A stretch of DNA of 64,000 bases from JAEXOD01 sp964652025 (GTDB lineage: Bacteria; Bacteroidota; Ignavibacteria; Ignavibacteriales; Melioribacteraceae). This document shows positions 27,636 through 34,481 of this stretch, one piece after another (the first letter of the stretch is position 1; the number at the start of each line of letters is the position of its first letter). The translations under genes and the position numbers were made by a program. The stretch is taken from positions 186,001 to 250,000 of the forward strand of contig CAZYZX010000001.1 of NCBI GenBank assembly GCA_964652025.1, read 5' to 3'. The notes under the pieces were generated by a model. It was given only the letters and a program-made list of their open reading frames with translations. It was not told the DNA's origin and did not search any database.

Positions 27636-29786
27636 TTATTCCTCCGAATAAATAAATTTTGCCTTTAAAACATCATTTTTTCTTGTAAAATTAAATTCTT
27701 TAAATTTACCATCATCATTTATTATAAAAAGTCCGTGTAATAACTTTTTATAAAATTTAAAAATACCTTTTCCTTTAATTTCACCATTAAAAGAAATGTT
27801 GATATTTTCTTCATCTTTATCATCATTAACATAGTTATAATTAGCCAAAGATACTATTTGTTCTCCAAAAGGTAAAAAAAGCTCTGATAAGTATCTAACA
27901 AAGCTGCTATCCAAATTATGCAATGGGAATAAATCATTCCACTTTAAGAAGTCCTTAAACATAAATGGTGTTTTAGAGTTTAATAGATAAAAATAATATA
28001 AAGCTGAATTTTTATTACCAATAAAACCAGTAACATAAAACATTTTTTCCATTAAATAAATATAAGCAATAGCACCATTATCAGACTCTATGTATTGAAG
28101 ATTATTTATATCAACTTTAACTTCCCAATTTTCAATAAAATTAGTATCATTTAGGGTAACATCTAAAGAAAATTCATCGCCAAGCTGCAAATTATAAGCC
28201 TTTTTAATAGTTTTATGAACATCTAAGTTACTAACGATAGAATTTTCGTTTGGGAAGCCAAAAGTTTTAAGGTCAAAATCGTCATTTTGCTTTTCGATAT
28301 AACTAGCGAATGGGAATTTATAAGTTTTATCACCAATTTTATTAGTTAATTGAAATTGGAAATGAAGATGTGGATAAGGCGACCTACCACTATTACCACA
28401 AGCAGCTATAATTTGACCTTTTTCTACATAATCCCCAATTTGTACTTTTATTGATTTTTGTTTTAGGTGAGATAAAGCACTAAATAAACCAGCTTCGTGC
28501 TGTATAACTATAGTATTACCCCAATTATTTTTTAAGTTAACCTTACCAATTTCATTATCTGGGATGTGATTACATATATTAACTACTGTACCTGCTAGTG
28601 GTGCAACAACAGGAATGTTATAACAATAGTAGTCTTCTAAATAATTTCCTTCATTAGTGTACTGTTTATTTTCTTTATCGGTTATTACAAAATCCCATGC
28701 AGCACTAAATCTATCTTTATGTGTATAACTACCATTCATGCCTTGAGAAACAGACCAATTCCCAAAAAAGGGTAGTTCTGGAAAGACCAACTTAAAGTTT
28801 TCAAATCTATTTTTTCTATTATTGTGATAGTAAAAATTTTCTTCAGGCGAGCCTGGTGAAAAATATAATAAAACTAAATCTGTTTGATCTTTACGGAATT
28901 TAAGAACATAAAGAATTGATAAAACAACAAAATTAAAAGGTAAAACAAAAATAGGTAATAAGAAAAGTTGCAATATTTTACCAAAAAATACAGTAAATAC
29001 AATAACTATAATTACACTAAAAACAACTAAAGGAATAGTTTTTTTAGAAATTAATATTAAAGTACCTCCTAAAGCAAAGGAAACTAAAATAGCATTTAAT
29101 GAACTTATCAGTAAAAAGTTATTATCATAACTTGGAAAAATTATAGGAACAGCAAAATAATTTACTGTATAAGCTATTAAAGCTATAACAAACATAACGC
29201 GAGAAAAGAATAGTATGCCAATGCTTAAAATAATTCCAGACAGAATAAAATCGTTAAAAAATATTATCGATATACTTCTAAAAAAATATTCCAGATAATG
29301 AGGAATATAAACAAATATTTCAAAATTATTTTGATGGGTAATATTTTTAAATAAAACTATGTTATAATTTGAAATGAAGATTAGAAATATATACAGGGTA
29401 ATAATAAACGGCAAACTTAATCCTGGTAAGTTAAATGCTGTAGCTAAATAATGTTCTAAAACAGCTGTTATTAAAAAATTAATTACAGCAAAGATTAAAA
29501 AAAGTAAAATTATTTGGTAATTAATTTCAAAATAATATGGTACAGCAATTCCAAATAAAATACCGTTAAAGCCATAAAAGCCTGATTTTATTTTATCTTT
29601 ATCAAATTTAAGTAGCAAAGCAGTTAGGTTAGAAATAATTAGCCCGCTTAAACCAAAAATACCGTAAAGCGGATAAAAGAAGGTTATAAGCAGGGCTAAT
29701 GCTCCTAAATATCTTCTATTGCTAAATAAAATTTGTGCGTAACTAAAAAAAATTGAATCTAAAACTGAATTTATTTTTTCTTTCAA
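27636..29786 (-). CDS. Urea-transporter-like membrane domain fused to M23 metallopeptidase
   Basis: 716 aa with two parts. Residues 1-300 are about ten membrane helices with urea transporter (UT) signatures: SGFYGFNGILFGIA (68-81), FNLPGLSLPF (118-127) and, in the second half, SSLNAILVSFALGG (228-241). Residues about 340-500 are an M23/LytM peptidase with H356 and D365 (THKDRFSAAWDF), H440 (LSHL) and H473-L-H475, a complete Zn-site set. The remaining 200 residues are a beta-rich domain of unknown family. The topology places the peptidase after the last helix, probably in the periplasm. It is 7 bases from the decarboxylase gene and 1 base from the TPR lipoprotein gene. It may cleave peptidoglycan or a peptide product, and the channel part may pass a small amide. 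Confidence 0.83.
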   Translation of the reverse strand: MKEKINSVLDSIFFSYAQILFSNRRYLGALALLITFFYPLYGIFGLSGLIISNLTALLLKFDKDKIKSGFYGFNGILFGIAVPYYFEINYQIILLFLIFAVINFLITAVLEHYLATAFNLPGLSLPFIITLYIFLIFISNYNIVLFKNITHQNNFEIFVYIPHYLEYFFRSISIIFFNDFILSGIILSIGILFFSRVMFVIALIAYTVNYFAVPIIFPSYDNNFLLISSLNAILVSFALGGTLILISKKTIPLVVFSVIIVIVFTVFFGKILQLFLLPIFVLPFNFVVLSILYVLKFRKDQTDLVLLYFSPGSPEENFYYHNNRKNRFENFKLVFPELPFFGNWSVSQGMNGSYTHKDRFSAAWDFVITDKENKQYTNEGNYLEDYYCYNIPVVAPLAGTVVNICNHIPDNEIGKVNLKNNWGNTIVIQHEAGLFSALSHLKQKSIKVQIGDYVEKGQIIAACGNSGRSPYPHLHFQFQLTNKIGDKTYKFPFASYIEKQNDDFDLKTFGFPNENSIVSNLDVHKTIKKAYNLQLGDEFSLDVTLNDTNFIENWEVKVDINNLQYIESDNGAIAYIYLMEKMFYVTGFIGNKNSALYYFYLLNSKTPFMFKDFLKWNDLFPLHNLDSSFVRYLSELFLPFGEQIVSLANYNYVNDDKDEENINISFNGEIKGKGIFKFYKKLLHGLFIINDDGKFKEFNFTRKNDVLKAKFIYSEE

Positions 29787-29793
29787 CTTAAAC

Positions 29794-31143
29794 CTACACT
29801 ATTTTATACTTATCAGGTAAAATTTCTAACTCGTCAATAGAATTAATATTTTCAGATTTTCTAATAATGTTAATGTTTTTTGTGTTATCAATTAGAACAA
29901 CAGGTGGTCTATAAGTAATAAATTGCATCCATTGGGTCATATTATAAGCACCTACGTTATAGATTACTAACTGATCCCCAACCTTAACTGAAGGGAATAA
30001 TATTTCTTCTCTTAAGCAATCGATGTTCATGCAAAGAGGACCGTAGATAGAAGAATTTTCTGTAAACTGAGTAGTAGGTTGAGCAGGGATTATTTTATGT
30101 TTATACCAAAAGCTTGTAAAAAGAATATTAACTCCAGCATCAACAATTATAGCACGTCTACCATCAGAAAGACGTTTATTAGCTAAAACAGTAGTAATTA
30201 AATACCCGGCATCATCTATTAAAGCACGTCCGCTTTCTAAAATTAAAGTTGGCATTTCATCATTATTTAATTTCATGCTATAAAGAGGGGAAGTAATTGC
30301 ATCTGCAAATTGTTCTAAGGATGGTAAAATTTCCTCTGCAGGCAAATATTGTCCTTTAAGAGTGTTGTTAGAAGGTAAACCACCACCAACATCAATATAA
30401 TCTAATAATATGTTATGTTCGTTTCGTAAATAGTTAGCTAATTCTACTAATTTAGATACAGCAATTCTATAAGCTTCCGCATTCATTATATAAGTGCCAA
30501 TATGTGTATGAAGCCCAACTAAATTAAGGTTTTTTACTCTAATAATTCTACGAAGAGCTTCTAAAGCTTCGCCATTTTCAAAGTTAAAGCCAAATCTATC
30601 CCATTTAGGGTAAATTCCGGTATCCATGTTTACTCTAATAGCAACATCGGCTTTTTTATTTAATTCGTTAACAATTTCAATCAATAAATAAAGTTCATCA
30701 AAATGGTCGATATGAATTTTACTTTTATTGTTAACAGCTTTAATTAAGGCTTCTTTAGATTTTGATGGACCATTAAAAATAATATTTTTACCATTAACTC
30801 CAGCCTTAATAGCTTTATCATATTCAAATTCGCTAACAACTTCTGCCCACGAGCCTTCTTGGTGAAAAATATTGCAAACAGCTTGTAGATAGTTAGTTTT
30901 ATAAGACCAAGCGAATTGAACTTTAGGGTATCTTGTGTTAAAAATTCTGTAAGCTTTTCTTTGATTTTCTCTAATTTTGGTTTCAGATAAAACGAATAAG
31001 GGGGACCCAAAATCTCTAGCTAAGTCTGCAACAGAAACACCTTCTATATCGGGTTTATATTGAGAAACAGGTGCACTACCAAATTTATTCATAAAACCGG
31101 AATAATGTTTTGTTATTACCGGGCGTTCATACAATTTTTTCAT
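29794..31143 (-). CDS. PLP-dependent decarboxylase of the LysA / alanine-racemase fold (fold type III)
   Basis: 449 aa, like diaminopimelate decarboxylases. The PLP lysine is K82 in WSYKTNYL. HTHIGT (212-217), the glycine turn VGGG (252-255), ESGR (303-306, usually EPGR in LysA), the catalytic C371 in GPLCMNID and GAYNMTQW (398-405) are present. There is an N-terminal extension of about 40 residues before the TIM barrel. The ESGR change and the altered GAY segment suggest a substrate other than meso-diaminopimelate. Its place between an ATP-grasp gene and a membrane peptidase gene, rather than in a lysine cluster, supports a special pathway. It lies 2 bases from the ATP-grasp gene. Biosynthetic LysA cannot be excluded. 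Confidence 0.85.
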   Translation of the reverse strand: MKKLYERPVITKHYSGFMNKFGSAPVSQYKPDIEGVSVADLARDFGSPLFVLSETKIRENQRKAYRIFNTRYPKVQFAWSYKTNYLQAVCNIFHQEGSWAEVVSEFEYDKAIKAGVNGKNIIFNGPSKSKEALIKAVNNKSKIHIDHFDELYLLIEIVNELNKKADVAIRVNMDTGIYPKWDRFGFNFENGEALEALRRIIRVKNLNLVGLHTHIGTYIMNAEAYRIAVSKLVELANYLRNEHNILLDYIDVGGGLPSNNTLKGQYLPAEEILPSLEQFADAITSPLYSMKLNNDEMPTLILESGRALIDDAGYLITTVLANKRLSDGRRAIIVDAGVNILFTSFWYKHKIIPAQPTTQFTENSSIYGPLCMNIDCLREEILFPSVKVGDQLVIYNVGAYNMTQWMQFITYRPPVVLIDNTKNINIIRKSENINSIDELEILPDKYKIV

Positions 31144-31145
31144 AA

Positions 31146-32180
31146 CTATAACTCTCCATTAATAGTAAACTTTTCAAATTGTTTAATATCAGTAATTAAA
31201 TCCCAAGAATATCTAATAAAAATTTTACCTACTTCGTATTTGGTTTGAGGTGGTAAATTTTTACCTAAAGCCAAATCGACTAACATTTCTGGCATGTTTT
31301 GACCAGCAGCAACAGCTAAATAAACCCAGGCAGGAAGTCGAGGGTTAATTTCTAATAAATAGAATTCACCCGAATTTTTGTCTTTAACGTATTCAAGCTC
31401 TAAACCACTTTTCCACTGCAGTTTGTTAATTATATTAATAGAAAGGTTTAAGAGTTCTTTATCATCTAAAGTAATACCAGCCCAACCCTTTCCTTTATCT
31501 GTAATATAAAGTTTTTTCATTGGGACAGCACCAATTGTTTGTCCAGTGCCATCGCCAACGGCAACAACATTATATTCTTCTCCACTAATAAATTCTTGAA
31601 TAATTATAGGTAAACCCCATTTAAATCTAATTTTATTAAAGGCAGTAACAGCTTCGTCAAAGTTATGTGCTACATAAGCATCATAAAAAATACCTTTAAT
31701 AACAGCAGGGTATTTAATTTTGTTTGGTATTTCGTGTAAATCTTGAATTGAATTAGCCAAGTAATTTTTTGGAGCTTTAAAATCGTGTAAATCACAAAAT
31801 TCTTTAAGTTTATCTTTAGCACGCAAGTTTAATTGGTCTAATTCTGGTAAATATAATTTTATCCCCATTTTATTTAGCTCTGGGGCAATTTTTATAAAAC
31901 CGTATAATTCAGAGTCCAATGTCGGAATAATCACATCAAGTTTTTCGATATCGTGAATGTATTTAATTCTAATTAAAAGGTTTTCTAAGCCTGCAGAAGG
32001 GTAGGGAATTACATAACTTTTATCAGCTACTCCTTCCATATGAGGTCCTGGTTCTAAGATATCATAAATTAAACCAATAATTCTAAGGTCGTTAAATTTC
32101 GATTCTCTTAAGCCACGAATTACTGGAACGCCTGGTCCCGGGCTATCTACGTTGTTTAATCCAGTTACAGCTATTTTCAT
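31146..32180 (-). CDS. ATP-grasp ligase (carbamoyl-phosphate-synthase-like fold)
   Basis: A 344-aa cytoplasmic ligase. The N-terminal pre-ATP-grasp domain (1-115) starts IAVTGLNN. The ATP-grasp core shows K162 in PAVIKG, E196 in IIQEFISGEEY, and the metal-binding E277-x-N279-x-R281 in YLLEINPRLP. These enzymes join a carboxylate to an amine through an acylphosphate, as in D-Ala ligase, carnosine synthase and peptide-modifying ligases; the substrate is not readable here. Its start overlaps the PqqD-like gene by 4 bases (ATGA), which indicates translational coupling and a functional pair. It probably forms an amide on a substrate presented by the PqqD-like protein. Confidence 0.86.
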   Translation of the reverse strand: MKIAVTGLNNVDSPGPGVPVIRGLRESKFNDLRIIGLIYDILEPGPHMEGVADKSYVIPYPSAGLENLLIRIKYIHDIEKLDVIIPTLDSELYGFIKIAPELNKMGIKLYLPELDQLNLRAKDKLKEFCDLHDFKAPKNYLANSIQDLHEIPNKIKYPAVIKGIFYDAYVAHNFDEAVTAFNKIRFKWGLPIIIQEFISGEEYNVVAVGDGTGQTIGAVPMKKLYITDKGKGWAGITLDDKELLNLSINIINKLQWKSGLELEYVKDKNSGEFYLLEINPRLPAWVYLAVAAGQNMPEMLVDLALGKNLPPQTKYEVGKIFIRYSWDLITDIKQFEKFTINGEL

Positions 32181-32431
32181 ATTTCTTTTACTATGTTAAA
32201 GTTTTTTAATTGGTTTAAAAAGTCATTTAAGTCTTTACTAACAGTTTGTTCGTCTATTTCGAATTCTTCTGTTATTTTTGTACAAATTTCTTCAAAATCT
32301 AAATCTTCTTTTAAGTAATTTATAATTTCGCAACCAAGTGGGTTTACAGTGAATGTTTCTCCTGTAGATGGATGAAAAATAAATCCACTATCACTTATTG
32401 CTATGTTAGAAGGAATTTTTAAGTTTTTCAT
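32177..32431 (-). CDS. PqqD-like small protein (possible peptide-recognition element)
   Basis: 84 aa. It follows the PqqD pattern: two N-terminal strands with FIFHPSTGETFTVNPLGCEIINYL, where the N of TVN and the following residues match the LN.tG.eIw.LL consensus, followed by helices ending in FLNQLKNFNIV. PqqD-fold proteins bind leader peptides in RiPP pathways, or act as small partners of ligases and radical SAM enzymes. It overlaps the ATP-grasp gene by 4 bases. No radical SAM enzyme and no obvious short precursor peptide gene is visible nearby, so the client may be encoded elsewhere or be the small C-terminal part of a larger protein. Confidence 0.68.
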   Translation of the reverse strand: MKNLKIPSNIAISDSGFIFHPSTGETFTVNPLGCEIINYLKEDLDFEEICTKITEEFEIDEQTVSKDLNDFLNQLKNFNIVKEI

Positions 32432-32438
32432 AATTTCC

Positions 32439-33287
32439 TCATTTTAATAATAACATTTTTTTAGTGTTATAATTTCCATTGTAGTTTAATCTATAAAAAT
32501 AAACTCCAGAAGCTACTTTGTTATTGTTATAGTCTGTTCCATTCCATAAAACTTCGTGTGAACCAGCATTCATTTCTTCATTAATTAAAGTTGTAACTTC
32601 CTTTCCTGTTATATCATATATCTTTAAGTTAACGTTACCAGGCTGTTCAATATTAAACTGTATATTTGTAGTTGGATTAAAAGGGTTTGGAAAGTTTTGC
32701 ATTAATTCAAAATTAATTTTTTCTGCTTCACTTGACGTAGCTACAGAAGTACTGATACCAGTGTTATATGCAATTAAATAATTTTGTGTAAAGTTTGGGT
32801 AATTAAATTTAGAAACTAAACACTCTAATATACCATCATTATCAACATCCCAGATAGTTGGGGCAGTGTAATAATTAGCAGCGTCATTTAACTCTAGTAA
32901 AACTTTATTATTGGTTATGTCTATAATTTTCATCCCTTGTCTGTAAGGTGTAGTAGTTCCATACGACGATAAAACATAAAATTCTGTAACGCCATCTCCG
33001 GTTAAATCTACTTTTAATGAATATAATAGATATCCTGCATCTTTTTCAGCTTGTGTGAAAGTATAACTATATTGAACAGTGCTACTATAAGTATCATTCA
33101 TAACATAAAATTTATTAGCGTCAATATAGTAAGGTTGTTTAATCCAAGTTGTTCCAACTTGTTTAAAGTTAATCCAACCAGAAACCAAGCTATTAGCAAA
33201 ATTGTTACTTGTCCATTTTGTTTGCCATTGAGCAAAATTACTACATGTAATAATAAAAATTAGTATTAAAGTTAATTTTAATTTCAT
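32439..33287 (-). CDS. Small secreted protein with T9SS sorting domain, first gene of the nine-gene operon
   Basis: 282 aa with start ATG at 33287, chosen because AGGAAC lies about 5 bases upstream and the product begins with a signal peptide (MKLKLTLILIFIITC). A longer frame to 33350 would begin inside a terminator-like hairpin. A mature domain of about 170 residues carries a weak FG-GAP-like motif (KVDLTGDGVTEFYVL, WDVDNDGILECLV). The C-terminal sorting domain has MQNFPNPFNPTTNI and ends KKMLLLK. It precedes the PqqD-like gene by 7 bases, so it is co-transcribed. It might be the substrate of the downstream enzymes or a passenger gene; I do not recognise its N-terminal domain. Confidence 0.8.
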   Translation of the reverse strand: MKLKLTLILIFIITCSNFAQWQTKWTSNNFANSLVSGWINFKQVGTTWIKQPYYIDANKFYVMNDTYSSTVQYSYTFTQAEKDAGYLLYSLKVDLTGDGVTEFYVLSSYGTTTPYRQGMKIIDITNNKVLLELNDAANYYTAPTIWDVDNDGILECLVSKFNYPNFTQNYLIAYNTGISTSVATSSEAEKINFELMQNFPNPFNPTTNIQFNIEQPGNVNLKIYDITGKEVTTLINEEMNAGSHEVLWNGTDYNNNKVASGVYFYRLNYNGNYNTKKMLLLK

Positions 33288-33335
33288 ATTGTTCCTGTTA
33301 GTTAAATAATTGATAGTAAAAATTAATGAAAATTG

Positions 33336-33358
33336 GGGGAAATATAACATATTTCCCC
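33336..33358 (-). terminator. Terminator-like hairpin upstream of the nine-gene operon
   Basis: Perfect 9-bp stem GGGGAAATA / TATTTCCCC with a 5-base loop. Read on the minus strand it follows the OB-fold protein gene and is succeeded by AATTTTCATTAATTTTT. It separates that gene from the operon starting at 33287. Confidence 0.65.
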
Positions 33359-33370
33359 TAAAATAATTAT

Positions 33371-33394
33371 TATTTATTTATTTATTTATTTATT
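33371..33394. repeat. Tetranucleotide tandem repeat (TATT)6
   Basis: Six exact copies of TATT lie between the OB-fold gene and the hairpin, overlapping the last codons and stop (33386-33388) of that gene. Slippage would change only the extreme C-terminus or the spacing to the hairpin. Confidence 0.9.
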
Positions 33395-33844
33395 ATTTCT
33401 TCTATTACCAGCCCATTTTGGGAAGCCATATTTGTCACGCAACTTGTAATCTTTGCCCGAGTGTGTAACTTTAGAAGCAATTACAAAGGTATCGTTATTT
33501 AAGGTTATTTTAGAACCAAATACTTCAATTTTGTCTCCTTTGTTAATATCTAAACTAATATCATCAAGATACCATGTTGGACCCATGTGAACATCCATAA
33601 AACCGTTAGCGGTTTTAACTTTTAATAATAAACCACCCCTACGACCATTACCACGTAATAATTCATAAGAATCTATTGTTCCGCTGATGGTAGTTTCAGT
33701 GTTTAAGTCATATAAAGGACCATTATTGTTAAAACAGTACCCTCTACCAAATCTACCATTACCTTTGCCGTATTGGGCAGAAATATCTGTATAAGAAGCT
33801 ATTATAATAGCTATTGCCAATATTGCTAAAACTGATTTTTTCAT
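33386..33844 (-). CDS. Small exported OB-fold-like protein
   Basis: 152 aa with a signal peptide (1-23, SAQ), a Gly/Arg/Asn-rich linker (YGKGNGRFGRGYC) and a domain of about 90 residues: TTISGTIDSYE, GGLLLKVKTANGFMDVHMGPTWYL, KGDKIEVFGSKI, FVIASKV, DYKLRDKYGFPKW. Short exported proteins with a V-H-x-GP-x-WYL and LRDxxGxPxW pattern are common in environmental bacteria and are predicted to adopt an OB-type barrel; the function is unknown, with metal or redox association often suggested by context. It is divergent from a small calcium-loop protein across a 220-base region with inverted repeats. Only one Cys is present (in GYCF). Confidence 0.68.
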   Translation of the reverse strand: MKKSVLAILAIAIIIASYTDISAQYGKGNGRFGRGYCFNNNGPLYDLNTETTISGTIDSYELLRGNGRRGGLLLKVKTANGFMDVHMGPTWYLDDISLDINKGDKIEVFGSKITLNNDTFVIASKVTHSGKDYKLRDKYGFPKWAGNRRNNK

Positions 33845-33939
33845 TTTTTTACTCCTATTTGTTATTGTTAATTTTCACCTCATTGCTCAAAGAGTGTGCC
33901 AATTAATAATTGTGCGTTTTTTTTAGATTTTAATTAAAA

Positions 33940-33968
33940 ATTCGACAATTGTGTCGAATAATTCGACA
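33940..33968. promoter_or_regulatory. Candidate operator: three ATTCGACA half-sites between divergent genes
   Basis: An 8-bp inverted repeat ATTCGACA-attg-TGTCGAAT (33940-33959) is followed one base later by a third, direct copy ATTCGACA (33961-33968). It lies in the 220-base gap between the OB-fold protein gene (minus) and the calcium-loop protein gene (plus), about 100 bases from each start. The symmetry and the extra half-site suggest a dimeric regulator; the regulator itself is not identified. Confidence 0.5.
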
Positions 33969-33994
33969 AAAATTGTTCAAAGATTAAAAAAAAC

Positions 33995-34009
33995 TTCAAA
34001 AATTTTGAA
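33995..34009. promoter_or_regulatory. Second palindrome in the divergent promoter region
   Basis: TTCAAAA-a-TTTTGAA, a 7-bp inverted repeat with a one-base centre, lies about 55 bases before the ATG at 34065. It could be an operator; AT-rich chance palindromes are common in this genome. Confidence 0.3.
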
Positions 34010-34064
34010 TTTGTAGATAAAATTTAATTTATAAAATTGGCTTAATTTTTGTAGAATTGTAAGT

Positions 34065-34400
34065 ATGAAAACAAAAATTTTAATATTAATAATATTATTT
34101 ATAAGTGCTATAAATCTTTTTCCTCAGTCTATAAAAAATGATTCGTTAAAAAGGAAAGGATTAAATAACGATAGTTTAAGAAGGTGTTATCCATATTATC
34201 GTTTTATAGATAAAAATGGTGATGGTATAAATGATAATGCCAAAGATATAGATAATGATGGAATACCGGATAAGTTGGATCCAAAATATCCAATGAGGCA
34301 TAGATTTAAACACAGACATGGTTGGGGTAATAAAGATAGTTTAATTGATAAAAAAGAAAACTTTAATAATAAATGGCAAAAAAGGGGTAAAAATAGATAA
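34065..34400 (+). CDS. Small secreted protein with calcium-loop (thrombospondin type-3-like) repeats
   Basis: 111 aa with a signal peptide (1-20, ending LFPQ). It has two adjacent acidic loops, DKNGDGINDNAKD and DIDNDGIPDKLDP, matching the DxDxDGxxD calcium-binding pattern of TSP3 repeats, then a basic His/Lys/Arg-rich tail (MRHRFKHRHGWG, KWQKRGKNR). It is divergent from the OB-fold gene, with which it may share regulation. No enzymatic motif is visible. A metal-binding periplasmic or surface role is inferred. The start has no good Shine-Dalgarno sequence. Confidence 0.7.
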   Translation: MKTKILILIILFISAINLFPQSIKNDSLKRKGLNNDSLRRCYPYYRFIDKNGDGINDNAKDIDNDGIPDKLDPKYPMRHRFKHRHGWGNKDSLIDKKENFNNKWQKRGKNR

Positions 34401-34481
34401 ATTTTATTTTTTAAATATACTTAACTATTAAAATTAATTAAAAATAATTATCTTTAAATTTCTAATTAAAAAATTTTAGTT

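Noticed and set aside
33288..33350. Longer start of the T9SS protein at 33350
   Set aside because: It would begin within a stable hairpin and add residues before a good signal peptide; the ATG at 33287 has a ribosome binding site.
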